Of a stretch of 9,200 nucleotides of DNA, positions 1-7,015 are shown piece after piece. The notes under the pieces were generated by a model. The model was given only the letters and a program-made list of their open reading frames with translations. It searched no databases and was not told the DNA's origin. Numbering within the stretch: position 1 is the stretch's first letter; each line of letters begins with the position of its first letter. The translations under genes were made by a program, and so were the position numbers. This DNA is from Spirochaetaceae bacterium. Lineage in GTDB: Bacteria > Spirochaetota > Spirochaetia > Treponematales > Breznakiellaceae. The stretch lies in the NCBI GenBank assembly GCA_031265635.1, contig JAISCK010000054.1, positions 1 to 9,200 of the forward strand, given 5' to 3'.

Positions 1-110
1 TTATTAACTGCGGGGGTCTACTACCATTTTTTGTTGGTGTTACCAATTTTAACCGCCCTTAAGCTCCCCCGCGAACCGGTGAGCGGGTTCTTGGGTATTA
101 GACCCCCACT

Positions 111-218
111 GCGAATAAAAACGCCGGCCCGGGCAAAAGCGGAGTTTGGGGCGGAGCCCCAAACTCCGGAAGCCAATCCCAACGGGATTGGCTCAAAAAC
201 CAAGCGTTTTTATTCCGC
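111..218. repeat. Three-stem palindromic element
   Basis: An outer 12-bp perfect inverted repeat (113-124 with 204-215, core AATAAAAACGC / GCGTTTTTATT) encloses two further perfect hairpins. The first is at 140-168, with 13-bp arms around a GGA loop (GGAGTTTGGGGC / GCCCCAAACTCC). The second is at 171-193, with 10-bp arms around an AAC loop (AGCCAATCCC / GGGATTGGCT). With one bulged base the outer stem extends to 111-218. In RNA or extruded DNA this would fold as a three-way junction. It resembles composite extragenic palindromic repeats (BIME/REP-like) or a small non-autonomous element. Family membership cannot be shown from a single copy. Confidence 0.6.
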
Positions 219-227
219 TCCTATCCC

Positions 228-278
228 TTGCGCTGCGCAAAGCGCGTTGAGCTTGGGAGTTTTGCTCCGCAAAACTCC
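228..278. repeat. Paired short hairpins
   Basis: A 13-bp palindrome TTGCGCTGCGCAA lies at 228-240. It is followed by a perfect hairpin at 256-278 with 10-bp arms GGAGTTTTGC / GCAAAACTCC around a TCC loop. The second has the same design as the hairpin at 140-168: it starts GGAGTTT, ends AACTCC and has a purine- or pyrimidine-only trinucleotide loop. A further ACTCCCAGG at 285-293 could pair with CTTGGGAGT at 252-260 as an alternative fold. Confidence 0.5.
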
Positions 279-330
279 AGGAACACTCCCAGGCATCCTG
301 CCGCCGCCTTCCGCTGCGCGGTGAAATTCG

Positions 331-405
331 CGCGCCGGGGGCCTGGCGCGTACTCCGGAGAAAATAAGCGGGGGTAGCGGAAAAGCGTTTTTGCGCAGCA
401 AAAAC
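331..405. repeat. Two further hairpins in the palindrome cluster
   Basis: CGCGCC (331-336) pairs with GGCGCG (345-350). GTTTTTGC (387-394) pairs with GCAAAAAC (398-405) around a GCA loop. Read on the minus strand, the second is followed by CGCTTTTCC, a weak four-T run, so a poor intrinsic terminator for the leftward operon is possible but not convincing. Confidence 0.4.
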
Positions 406-415
406 CTTTGGAGCG

Positions 416-489
416 AGGGGGAGCAGCGTCGAAAAAGGCTTGTTATGGAGCCGAAATTTTTAACGCTTTGAAATCAATACGCTCCCCCT
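416..489. repeat. Long-loop inverted repeat AGGGGGAGC / GCTCCCCCT
   Basis: Nine-base perfect arms at 416-424 and 481-489 are separated by 56 bp of AT-richer sequence. A further GCTCCCCC lies at 63-70, so the same arm recurs near the other end of the palindrome cluster. A separate pair, GGGGGTCTA (12-20) with TAGACCCCC (99-107), has the same long-loop layout. The function is unknown. Confidence 0.4.
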
Positions 490-552
490 GCTTAACTTAT
501 TGACCTTGCTTTACTTACAGTATAACTCCTTTGAACGGCAGGGCCGCCCGGA

Positions 553-605
553 CAGGGAAACCCCGCCGCGTCTTGAGGCAGGGAGCTTGCCCGCCGCGTC
601 CTGAG
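553..605. repeat. Imperfect 26/27-bp tandem duplication
   Basis: Two head-to-tail units, 553-578 and 579-605, share CAGGGA at the start, CCCGCCGCGTC in the middle and TGAG near the end. They differ by one indel and a few substitutions. The array ends 5 bp from the ptsI stop codon, in the 3' untranslated part of the leftward operon. Confidence 0.5.
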
Positions 606-610
606 ATCGA

Positions 611-2305
611 TCAGGGGAAGCGCTGTAAAAGAGCGCGTACCTCCCCGGCGCTTGCGCGGGAGAGGGCCTTCCGGGCCAGGGCGCGGCAGGAGTCCGTATC
701 TAGTTTTTGTATCGTTTCTTTTATGAGGGGAATTTTCGGCCCTGACAGGCTTAGTTTGACCAGTCCCAGTCCCAGAAGCAGGGGCAGGGCCGCTTCGTCG
801 CCGGCAAGTTCGCCGCATATCCCCGCGGGAATGCCCGCTTTGGCGGCTGCATCCGCGCTTACGGCCATGAGGCGCAGTACCGCCGGATTAAGGGGATCGT
901 AGAGGGACGCGACCTGTGGGTTTCCCCGGTCCACGGCCAGGGTATACTGGGTGAGGTCATTGGTTCCCAAGCTGAAAAAATCAGCCTCCGCGGCAAGTTC
1001 CCCGGCCATGAGGGCGGCGGCAGGGGTCTCTATCATAATGCCCACCGGCGGCCTTCCCTGGGCAAGCCCTTCCTGGTCAAGTTCCTTCCGGCATTCTTCA
1101 AACAGGGCCTTTGCCTCTTTAAGTTCTCCGGGTGAAATAATCATGGGGAACATAAGTTCCGTTTTTCCCAGGGCGGAGGCCCTGAGTACCGCCCTGAGCT
1201 GGGTTTTAAACACGCCCCTTTCTTTAAGGCCTATCCTTATGGCCCGGTACCCAAGAAAAGGATTTTCTTCCCTGGCAAGAGCCAGCGCCGGGAATTCCTT
1301 ATCCCCGCCTATATCCATGGTTCTGATGGTAAGGGGTTTTCCATCCAGGATTTCGAGAATCCGCGCATAGGCCGCGTACTGTTCATCCTCGCCGGGCAGG
1401 CTGTTCATATAGAGGAATTCGGTGCGCAGGAGACCCACGCCGTCCGCGCCCCGCTCTTTTGCCAGGGCCGCTTCCCCGGCAGAACCTATGTTAGCGCATA
1501 CGGATATGGAGACGCCGTCCCTGGTGCGTACCGTTTCAGGCAGCGGCGTAAAAACGGCCCGCCCTTCTTCCCCGGAACTGAAAATTTCAATTTCGTCCTG
1601 ACCGGGATTCAAAATGAAAAACCCCTTGTCTCCGTCCAGGGCGCAGAATTCACCGCTTTTGACCAGGGAAGAAGCGCCGCCGAGACCGACTGCGCAGGGT
1701 ATGCCCAGGGAACGGGCCAGTATGGCTGCATGGCCTGTAGAGCCCCCCGAATCCAGGGCCAGGGCTTTGAGGAGGCGGTGGTCCAGGGCGGCTGTCTCAA
1801 AGGGGCTGAGTTCGTCGGCTACAAGAATGGAAGGTTCTGAGAGGACCGGAAGCTCAGGGGCCTGTCCGCCTGACGCCGCCAGGCTTAATTTCCTGCCCAG
1901 GTCCCGGAGGTCCGAGGCCCTTTGGGCCATATAGGGCCCTTCCATATTTTCCCATTCCCCGGCAAGGTCTTCCATGATTTTTTGCCCCGCCCCGGCGGCG
2001 GAAAGGCCGCCCGCGATAAAGGCCCTGGCGCTTTCTTCAATCTCGCCGTCCGTGAGTATTTCGGCGTAACCTTCAAAAATACCCGCCTTGTCCGCGCCGA
2101 ATTTTTTTTCCCCCTCTTTTGCCAGATCGAGGAGCAGGGCATGCACGGTTTTAACGGCCCCGCGGAAACGGGCTAGTTCTTCCTCGGCGCCCAAAAACAC
2201 GCCGGCGGGGTTTTCCGGGGCCCCCGCGCCGGAAAGACGGTGCACGAAAACAACGGCCCTGCCCAGGGCTGTGCCCGGAGAAGCGCCTGTTCCTTCAAAA
2301 CGCAT
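611..2305 (-). CDS. ptsI: PTS enzyme I (phosphoenolpyruvate-protein phosphotransferase)
   Basis: Cytoplasmic enzyme that takes phosphate from PEP and passes it to HPr. The product is 564 residues, normal for the family (about 570). Residues 1-140 form the N-terminal HPr-binding region, ending in the typical RASDLRDLGRKL helix. The swivelling domain carries the phosphorylated His192 in GGSTGHAAILARSLGIP. The C-terminal PEP-binding TIM barrel shows LLRTEF (Arg294), TMDIGGDKEF, NPFLGYRAIRIGL, GTNDLTQYTLAVDR and the active Cys497 in GICGELAGD. I chose ATG 2305 because it follows an AAGGA ribosome site and begins MRFEGTGASPG, as enzyme I does; the frame is open 29 codons further upstream, but that stretch overlaps ptsH. 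The start lies 1 nt after the ptsH stop, so translation is probably coupled. One oddity is TGH where most enzyme I proteins have TSH. Confidence 0.95.
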   Translation of the reverse strand: MRFEGTGASPGTALGRAVVFVHRLSGAGAPENPAGVFLGAEEELARFRGAVKTVHALLLDLAKEGEKKFGADKAGIFEGYAEILTDGEIEESARAFIAGGLSAAGAGQKIMEDLAGEWENMEGPYMAQRASDLRDLGRKLSLAASGGQAPELPVLSEPSILVADELSPFETAALDHRLLKALALDSGGSTGHAAILARSLGIPCAVGLGGASSLVKSGEFCALDGDKGFFILNPGQDEIEIFSSGEEGRAVFTPLPETVRTRDGVSISVCANIGSAGEAALAKERGADGVGLLRTEFLYMNSLPGEDEQYAAYARILEILDGKPLTIRTMDIGGDKEFPALALAREENPFLGYRAIRIGLKERGVFKTQLRAVLRASALGKTELMFPMIISPGELKEAKALFEECRKELDQEGLAQGRPPVGIMIETPAAALMAGELAAEADFFSLGTNDLTQYTLAVDRGNPQVASLYDPLNPAVLRLMAVSADAAAKAGIPAGICGELAGDEAALPLLLGLGLVKLSLSGPKIPLIKETIQKLDTDSCRALARKALSRASAGEVRALLQRFP

Positions 2306-2306
2306 A

Positions 2307-2567
2307 TTATTCCTTGAGGGAGGCAAGATAGTTCCCCAGGCTTTCAAGGGCCGCCTCTTCATCAGGGCCGTCGCATTGTATGACCATGACATCCCCTTGG
2401 ACGACGTTCACCTTCATGAGCTTGAGAAGGCTCTTGCCGTCGGCGCTCCTTTCTCCCCTGGAAACAGTAACGGAACAGGAAAACTGTTTGGCCGTTTTGA
2501 CAAAATCATTACCCGGCCGCGTATGCAGCCCTGTCGGATTGGTAATGACAAATTCCCCGGAAACCAT
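2307..2567 (-). CDS. ptsH: PTS phosphocarrier protein HPr
   Basis: Small cytoplasmic phosphocarrier of 86 residues, the usual HPr length. His15 in NPTGLHTRPG is the residue phosphorylated by enzyme I. Ser46 in GKSLLKLM lies exactly where HPr kinase/phosphorylase modifies the Gram-positive type HPr, so regulatory Ser phosphorylation is possible; no hprK is present in the window. The start at 2567 is fixed by an AAGGAGGA site at 2572-2579 and by His falling at position 15; a longer frame reaches 2678 but runs into yhfW. A 44-nt gap separates it from yhfW, the widest in the operon, but no promoter is evident there. Its setting at the end of a yhf operon, with no sugar permease (EII) gene in view, suggests a phosphoryl donor for regulation, perhaps of YhfY. 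Confidence 0.95.
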   Translation of the reverse strand: MVSGEFVITNPTGLHTRPGNDFVKTAKQFSCSVTVSRGERSADGKSLLKLMKVNVVQGDVMVIQCDGPDEEAALESLGNYLASLKE

Positions 2568-2611
2568 TAAGTCCTCCTTAAGCGGCTTCGGTTGTAATGC
2601 CCTGAACCGGA

Positions 2612-3865
2612 TCAGATCAGGATATTTCCCAGATACGAACTGCCCGCCTCCGGAAAGGGGGCTCCAAAAAAATCGCAAACCGCCGCCCCGGTATCGGCAA
2701 GGCTTGAACGGCCTCCGATAAAACCGGGCCTGATGCCTTGCCCGTAAACCAGCAGGGGGGTCTTTTCACGGGTATGCCGGGGATGGCCTATGACCGGATC
2801 GTTTCCGTGATCCGCGGTAACGACCAGGATATCCCCTGCCGCAAGTTTTTTTATAATGGCGCCTATGCCCCTATCGGCGGTTGCCAGGCGTTCCCCGTAA
2901 AGCCCCGGATCTTCTCTGTGGCCCGCCAGATCGGTTTCCTGAATATTGACGCAGATATAGCCCCGGTCAAGTTCATCAAGCACGGACGCTGTTTTTGCAA
3001 GCAGTTCTCCGGTATCCACGCCGGGTATGTTCCTGCCGCCTGAGTTTTCCACTATGTCGGCTGCCTTGCCCATGAGCACGGTGGTGATTCCGGCCTTATT
3101 CAGCATGGCGGGAACCTGGACCCGGGACTCCACCCCATAGCCAAGATGCACCACCTGATAGCCCCGGCGGTACACGCCGGAACGGGGGGCGCTGACTCCC
3201 GCGAAGGGTCCTGAGCTTTCATAGGCGTTCAGTAGGTCGTCAAGGGTAACGCCCCTGCCGCCAAAGACAATAACCCGTGAGTTATGAACCAGGGAACGGA
3301 CTACGGCGCCTATTTCCCTGACCTTTTCAAAGGGCATGATGTCCAGGGCGGCGGTAACATTGTAATTATCCCCCAGATCGGTTTCCAGGTTATCCCCTAT
3401 GGTCAGGGCCCCGTCAACCACCAGCACGCCCGGTTCCGCCGCCGCGCCCGGCTCGCAAAAGCGAGGCTGCGTCCCGCCGTAAAAACGCGGTTCATGGCCG
3501 GCCCTTGCCAGGGCTTCCTTGATGGCAAAAAGGCGCGGCCCTATGGGCCCTGATTCACCCTTGAGGGGCCTGGTTCCCATAAGTTCCTGATGGCCCCAAA
3601 AGGTATCGGCGCCGAAATGGGCAAGGCGGTGAAAACCAAAACAGCACGTTTTTGCCGGCGCGGGGCCGCCTGCCGAACCGGGGGCGGCCGCCTGAAGGGC
3701 GTTTCCCAGGCCCAGGCTTTCCAGAACCGGGAGACGGAAACCCGGCAGCGCGCCGTAAACATGCAGCGCCGTATTGGCGCCTATATCCTGGGGGCGGAGT
3801 TCCCGTACATCCTCCATGGCCCCTATGCCGAATCCGTCCAGAACTATCTCCACAAAGCGTTTCAT
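2612..3865 (-). CDS. yhfW: YhfW, DeoB-like metalloenzyme (phosphopentomutase-related)
   Basis: Cytoplasmic protein of 417 residues from the alkaline phosphatase superfamily, related to phosphopentomutase DeoB. The dimetal site is recognisable: Asp10 (IVLDGFGIG), Asp312 and His316 (ETDLAGHRED), Asp352-His353 (VTADHGNDP) and His364 (RHTRE). The phosphorylatable threonine of DeoB corresponds to Thr88 in GADTFWGHQE. DeoB has DTMTGH or DTTTGH there, so the two residues after Thr are now Phe-Trp, which changes the pocket. Residues about 98-250 form the variable cap and align poorly with DeoB from memory, so the substrate is unlikely to be plain ribose phosphate. The start is ATG 3865 with GGAGGA at 3871-3876; it overlaps the yhfX stop by 4 nt (ATGA). 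The activity is unknown; a phosphomutase or phosphatase of the pathway intermediate is inferred. Confidence 0.88.
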   Translation of the reverse strand: MKRFVEIVLDGFGIGAMEDVRELRPQDIGANTALHVYGALPGFRLPVLESLGLGNALQAAAPGSAGGPAPAKTCCFGFHRLAHFGADTFWGHQELMGTRPLKGESGPIGPRLFAIKEALARAGHEPRFYGGTQPRFCEPGAAAEPGVLVVDGALTIGDNLETDLGDNYNVTAALDIMPFEKVREIGAVVRSLVHNSRVIVFGGRGVTLDDLLNAYESSGPFAGVSAPRSGVYRRGYQVVHLGYGVESRVQVPAMLNKAGITTVLMGKAADIVENSGGRNIPGVDTGELLAKTASVLDELDRGYICVNIQETDLAGHREDPGLYGERLATADRGIGAIIKKLAAGDILVVTADHGNDPVIGHPRHTREKTPLLVYGQGIRPGFIGGRSSLADTGAAVCDFFGAPFPEAGSSYLGNILI

Positions 3866-5028
3866 GATCTTCCTCCGGGCAGCCTCCTGCCCTGAGAATC
3901 CCATATACTGTGCAGCAGGGGCCGGGAAGAGGCCAGCCCCTCGACCAGTACTACCCTGCTCCGGGTAACAAAGATCTGGGTACGGAAGGCCATACACACC
4001 GGAGCGCCTGAAGAAAATTTTCCTTCTATACGCAGATGGTAATCAATGGATTCACTGTCCGGGGCAAGGGCCTTAGTTTCCTCAAGGCCGGCTGAAGTTT
4101 TTACCAGCGCCCTTTTGAGATTGCCCCGCCGGTAATAGCCGCCGCCGAAGCAGGAAGTTTTGCCCCCGGAATAGTGGGACGCTTCCGTGACATAACAAAG
4201 AGCGGGCATAGCAAGGCGGTTTTCAATATTATCGGGACTGGTTCCCGTAAGGCTGTGGCCCGGTTCAACATGGGTAGCGCCGAGACCGGCGGCCAGGGGC
4301 AGAGTGGCAAGGCTGTTACAGGAGGGCATATTGATATGCGTACAGGCCGCGCCAAGTTCCCTGAGCAGGGCCGCCCCCTTTTGAACGCTGCGGGCATTGG
4401 GCGTGGCAAGGGCCTTGTTTTCTTTTTCATTAAAAAGAAAACAAGGAAAGGAAGTAAGACCCGCCAGGCGTATCCCCCCGAGCCCGTCTATGACTTCCGC
4501 GCTTCCGGCAAGTTCATCAAGGGTAAAACCCCCTTCCTGTCCGGGGTAGCTTATATCGTCCCTGTCACGGACCCTGAGAAGTACATCCTGAACCATGCCC
4601 CGCTTGAGGGCCGCGCTGGAAAGTTCTTCCGCTTTTTCAAGGGAATAAAGGGTAATTACCTCAGGCCCCATGTCCAGGGCCCTGTCCCAGCCCCTGCGGG
4701 GCGTCTGCACCAAATGGCCCAGATGCCGTACCGGGAGACCCTCACCGTGAAGAAGCAGGGCCTCCCTGAAATCCACCGCTACCATGCCCGTAAAGCCCGG
4801 CGCGTCAAGCACCCGGCGGGAAACCAGGGGATTACGGCCCAGTTGTTTGGACATGAAATAAAGATTCAGGCCGCGGGAAAGGGCTGCCTTTCCGAGCTGT
4901 TCCGCGTTGGCTTCGATACGGTCCAGGTCCAGCACGTAGCTGTCCGCTTCGATGATTCCCCTTTCCAGGAGATAAAAAGCGTAATCAGCAAGTTCGGGGT
5001 TGCGGGAACGGAGCAGAGAGAGAAACAC
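3862..5028 (-). CDS. yhfX: YhfX, PLP-dependent alanine-racemase-fold enzyme
   Basis: Predicted cytoplasmic PLP enzyme of fold type III, 388 residues, the same size as E. coli YhfX. The N-terminal barrel begins with a conserved helix (RNPELADYAF) and strand (YVLDLDRIEANA). Lys61 in LYFMSKQLGRNP is the probable PLP lysine, at the place of the alanine racemase KANAYG lysine. Later family signatures include HINMPSCNS, HVEPGHSLTGT and a Gly/Tyr-rich CFGGGYYRRGN loop that probably contacts the cofactor phosphate. The start is GTG at 5028, supported by GGGAGGAG at 5033-5040; the site lies inside the last codons of yhfS, one base separates the genes, and the downstream end overlaps yhfW by 4 nt. Racemase, epimerase or amino-acid decarboxylase-like chemistry are all possible; the substrate is unknown. 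Confidence 0.88.
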   Translation of the reverse strand: MFLSLLRSRNPELADYAFYLLERGIIEADSYVLDLDRIEANAEQLGKAALSRGLNLYFMSKQLGRNPLVSRRVLDAPGFTGMVAVDFREALLLHGEGLPVRHLGHLVQTPRRGWDRALDMGPEVITLYSLEKAEELSSAALKRGMVQDVLLRVRDRDDISYPGQEGGFTLDELAGSAEVIDGLGGIRLAGLTSFPCFLFNEKENKALATPNARSVQKGAALLRELGAACTHINMPSCNSLATLPLAAGLGATHVEPGHSLTGTSPDNIENRLAMPALCYVTEASHYSGGKTSCFGGGYYRRGNLKRALVKTSAGLEETKALAPDSESIDYHLRIEGKFSSGAPVCMAFRTQIFVTRSRVVLVEGLASSRPLLHSIWDSQGRRLPGGRS

Positions 5029-5029
5029 C

Positions 5030-6121
5030 TTACTCCTCCCCGACAGCCTGTCGAAGTATGTCCAGCACCGTATCCGCCCCTGCGCGCATGGGATTGATAC
5101 GCAGCATGCGGGAGGCCAGGGACGGATCGCTTTTGAGAAAAGTCCCCGATACGCGGTAAAAGAGCGGCGTTACTTCATAGCGGGATTCAGAACCCACAGG
5201 ATAGGGCGCCGCCCCATACCGCTCCGCCTTCTTTAATACTTCCGGGGCATTGGCCTTTTCGAGCTCAACGATGATTACCCTGGACTGGGCATTAACCACA
5301 AAGGCGTCCTTGACTCCGGAAACCTCGCCGGAACAGAGCCTGGCGGCAGCCTCATCGCAGACCCTTGCCTGTACGGCCAGGGCCGCAGGCGCATATACCA
5401 GGGAACGGAGGACCTCCATGGCTTCATGCCCCTGGACCTGGACGCCGCCGGAATAATGGGCGCCCCGTATTTTTTCCACATAGATTTTTTTGCCGGTTAC
5501 GCAGCCTATACCCTCGGGCCCGAGCAGTTTGAAAAGTGAAAAGCAGCTCAGGTCCGCTCCGGCTTCACATCCTATGCGGGGAACTTTCATCACCGCGTAG
5601 TTGTCGTCGCTTATCACCGGTTTGTCAGGCAGGGCGGCCTTGAGCCGGGCGATAAGGTCCTCGTAATCGTAGGAATCATCGGGCTTCTGCCGGGCAAGCT
5701 GTACCAGGGCGCCGGCCGCGTCTGAGCGTTTATACGCCGCGCCGGCTTCGGAGGGATGGTTAAAATCAGCGGCAATAGTTGTAAGGCCCAGGGCCTCGAT
5801 GCTGACCCCGGTGGTCGGATAGGGAGGCGCGTCGTGAATAAAGACCTGAGCGCCGGGAGTAAAAGCCGCCCGGAGCGCTTCCCGTATGGCCCCGGTCCCG
5901 GCGCCCCGGACCAGCACCGCGTCCTCCTGAGCGAAGAAATCAGCAAGCACAGCCTCGGCTCCGGCTGTACTTCGGGGACGGCCGAAACCGGGCGCCAGGC
6001 CCAGGTCTCCGCCGGATAAAAATTCAGTTCCGGAAAAATGCCTGGTTACAGCCCTTACCAGGGCAAACTGTTTTTTCAGGGCCTCATCCAGAGTCAGCGC
6101 CGGCAGGGGAAAAGTCCGCAT
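5030..6121 (-). CDS. yhfS: YhfS, PLP-dependent fold type I enzyme (aminotransferase/lyase-like)
   Basis: Predicted PLP enzyme of 363 residues, close to E. coli YhfS. The cofactor lysine is Lys198 in CFSLFKLLGPEGIG. The upstream SDDNYAVMK segment (Asp172/Asp173) supplies the aspartate that normally contacts the pyridine nitrogen. RGAGTGAIREAL (72-83) is the phosphate-cup type loop preceding the large domain. Together these suggest relationship to the cystathionine-lyase / class V aminotransferase group. The start at ATG 6121 has AAGGAGG at 6128-6134 overlapping the php stop codon; an upstream in-frame start at 6166 would lie inside php and lacks such a site. In E. coli yhfS is the last gene of the cluster, after yhfT; here it sits between php and yhfX, so the order differs. 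The reaction is unknown. Confidence 0.87.
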   Translation of the reverse strand: MRTFPLPALTLDEALKKQFALVRAVTRHFSGTEFLSGGDLGLAPGFGRPRSTAGAEAVLADFFAQEDAVLVRGAGTGAIREALRAAFTPGAQVFIHDAPPYPTTGVSIEALGLTTIAADFNHPSEAGAAYKRSDAAGALVQLARQKPDDSYDYEDLIARLKAALPDKPVISDDNYAVMKVPRIGCEAGADLSCFSLFKLLGPEGIGCVTGKKIYVEKIRGAHYSGGVQVQGHEAMEVLRSLVYAPAALAVQARVCDEAAARLCSGEVSGVKDAFVVNAQSRVIIVELEKANAPEVLKKAERYGAAPYPVGSESRYEVTPLFYRVSGTFLKSDPSLASRMLRINPMRAGADTVLDILRQAVGEE

Positions 6122-6132
6122 GGGGAACCTCC

Positions 6133-7008
6133 TTAAACTTTTTCCGGGCGCGCCCCGAGTATACAATCGGGGTTGTGCTCAAGCATATCATCTATAGCCG
6201 CCGGGGGCACGCCTTCTCCGGCGAGGGCGGGGAGAAAATTGTCCAGCAGGTAGGCGTAACCCGGCCCGCCGGAAGCCCTGAGATGGCTCTTTCGCGTAAT
6301 ATCCATGGAAAGCAAAAGCTGCAGGGAATATCCCCGCCGGCAGCAGGCGCTGATAAAGGCCGCCCTGGTCTCATCGGGAAGGTACTTTATCTTGCCTATC
6401 GTGTCGAATTCCACATAGGCCCCCTTATCGAGAACCCGGAAGATGAGGTCCAGATCGCCGGCAAGGTCAAGATGGCCTATGATGATACGGGAAGGATCAA
6501 CGCCCAGGGACGTGAGCAGCGCAAGCTGTTCAAATCCCAGGGTGCCCAGAGTGGTATGGGTCGAAACAGGAACGCCGGTTTTTTCATGGGCCAGGGCGGC
6601 GGCCCTGAAAACTTTTTCTTCATTGGCCGTCATCCTGTTGAGGCTTGAGCCCACTTCGCCTATGACGCGGGCCTTGCGTGGATTCCCGCCGCGGCCCGTT
6701 TCGATGTCGGCGGTAAAGAGGGCGGCCAGTTCCTGTACCGTGCCCTTTTCCGCCTCAGGGGGAAGAAAGGGGTCTTTGTAGAATCCTGTAGAAACTACCA
6801 GCTCTATTCCCGTTTCTTCTTCCATGCGGTCAAGGTACGCATAGTCCCTTCCCATGCCCCCGCAGGACATATCAACTATCCTGGCCAGCCCTCTCGCGGC
6901 CAGGGCTTTAAGTTCGTCCCTGATAAGGTCAAAGGAATCAAGAAGGCAGTCGTCATCGCCTTTTTCTTTGGATAAATCTATGCGCAGATGTTCGTGCATA
7001 TAAGTCAT
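6133..7008 (-). CDS. php: Phosphotriesterase homology protein (amidohydrolase superfamily)
   Basis: Binuclear metal hydrolase of the phosphotriesterase/lactonase branch, 291 residues, the length of E. coli Php. The metal ligands are visible in order: His5 and His7 (HEHL), Glu118 (IGEVGSS), His151 (THTTLG), His179 (IGHLDL) and Asp236 (LSMDITRK). True phosphotriesterases bridge the metals with a carboxylated lysine; this protein has Glu118 at that position, as E. coli Php does. It therefore belongs to the Php subgroup rather than to organophosphate degraders. The natural substrate of Php is unknown; relatives hydrolyse lactones, phosphate esters or amide bonds. The start at 7008 gives the HxH motif its normal position close to the N-terminus; the ribosome site GAGGG is modest and the gene begins 7 nt after yhfZ. 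Confidence 0.93.
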   Translation of the reverse strand: MTYMHEHLRIDLSKEKGDDDCLLDSFDLIRDELKALAARGLARIVDMSCGGMGRDYAYLDRMEEETGIELVVSTGFYKDPFLPPEAEKGTVQELAALFTADIETGRGGNPRKARVIGEVGSSLNRMTANEEKVFRAAALAHEKTGVPVSTHTTLGTLGFEQLALLTSLGVDPSRIIIGHLDLAGDLDLIFRVLDKGAYVEFDTIGKIKYLPDETRAAFISACCRRGYSLQLLLSMDITRKSHLRASGGPGYAYLLDNFLPALAGEGVPPAAIDDMLEHNPDCILGARPEKV

Positions 7009-7015
7009 AGCACCC

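Larger units (their letters stand above)
1..610. other. Gene-free region packed with short inverted repeats
   Basis: No reading frame here has a credible protein or a good ribosome site; the frames that stay open run across hairpin sequences and read as low-complexity Pro/Ala/Arg. The left 430 bp contain many short perfect inverted repeats with 1-15 nt loops, given as separate entries. They share vocabulary, for example AAGCGTTTTT at 202-211 and 383-392, and GCTCCCCC at 63-70 and 481-488 with its complement at 417-424. The region lies downstream of the leftward ptsI operon, but no hairpin followed by a clear U-tract in that direction is evident, so the operon terminator is unidentified. The neighbour to the left is outside the window. 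Confidence 0.6.

Noticed and set aside
31..324. Plus-strand frame of 97 codons in the left intergenic region
   Set aside because: The translation runs across palindromes and is low-complexity Pro/Ala/Lys; there is no ribosome site before the start codon.
111..405. CRISPR array
   Set aside because: The repeats are short inverted hairpins with irregular spacing; there are no regular direct repeats with unique spacers and no cas genes.
500..526. Plus-strand promoter-like pair TTGACC and TATAAC
   Set aside because: The spacer is only 15 bp and no plus-strand gene follows before the antisense ptsI.
2306..2392. Upstream extension of ptsI (29 extra codons)
   Set aside because: It overlaps ptsH in another frame, and the family N-terminus begins at ATG 2305 after AAGGA.
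2568..2611. Separate promoter for ptsH-ptsI
   Set aside because: The 44-nt gap contains only the ribosome site; no -35/-10 pair is visible, though one inside the end of yhfW cannot be excluded.
4174..5097. Plus-strand open frame of 307 codons
   Set aside because: It lies antisense to yhfX, which has clear family motifs, and it has no ribosome site or recognisable protein features; it is a codon-bias shadow.
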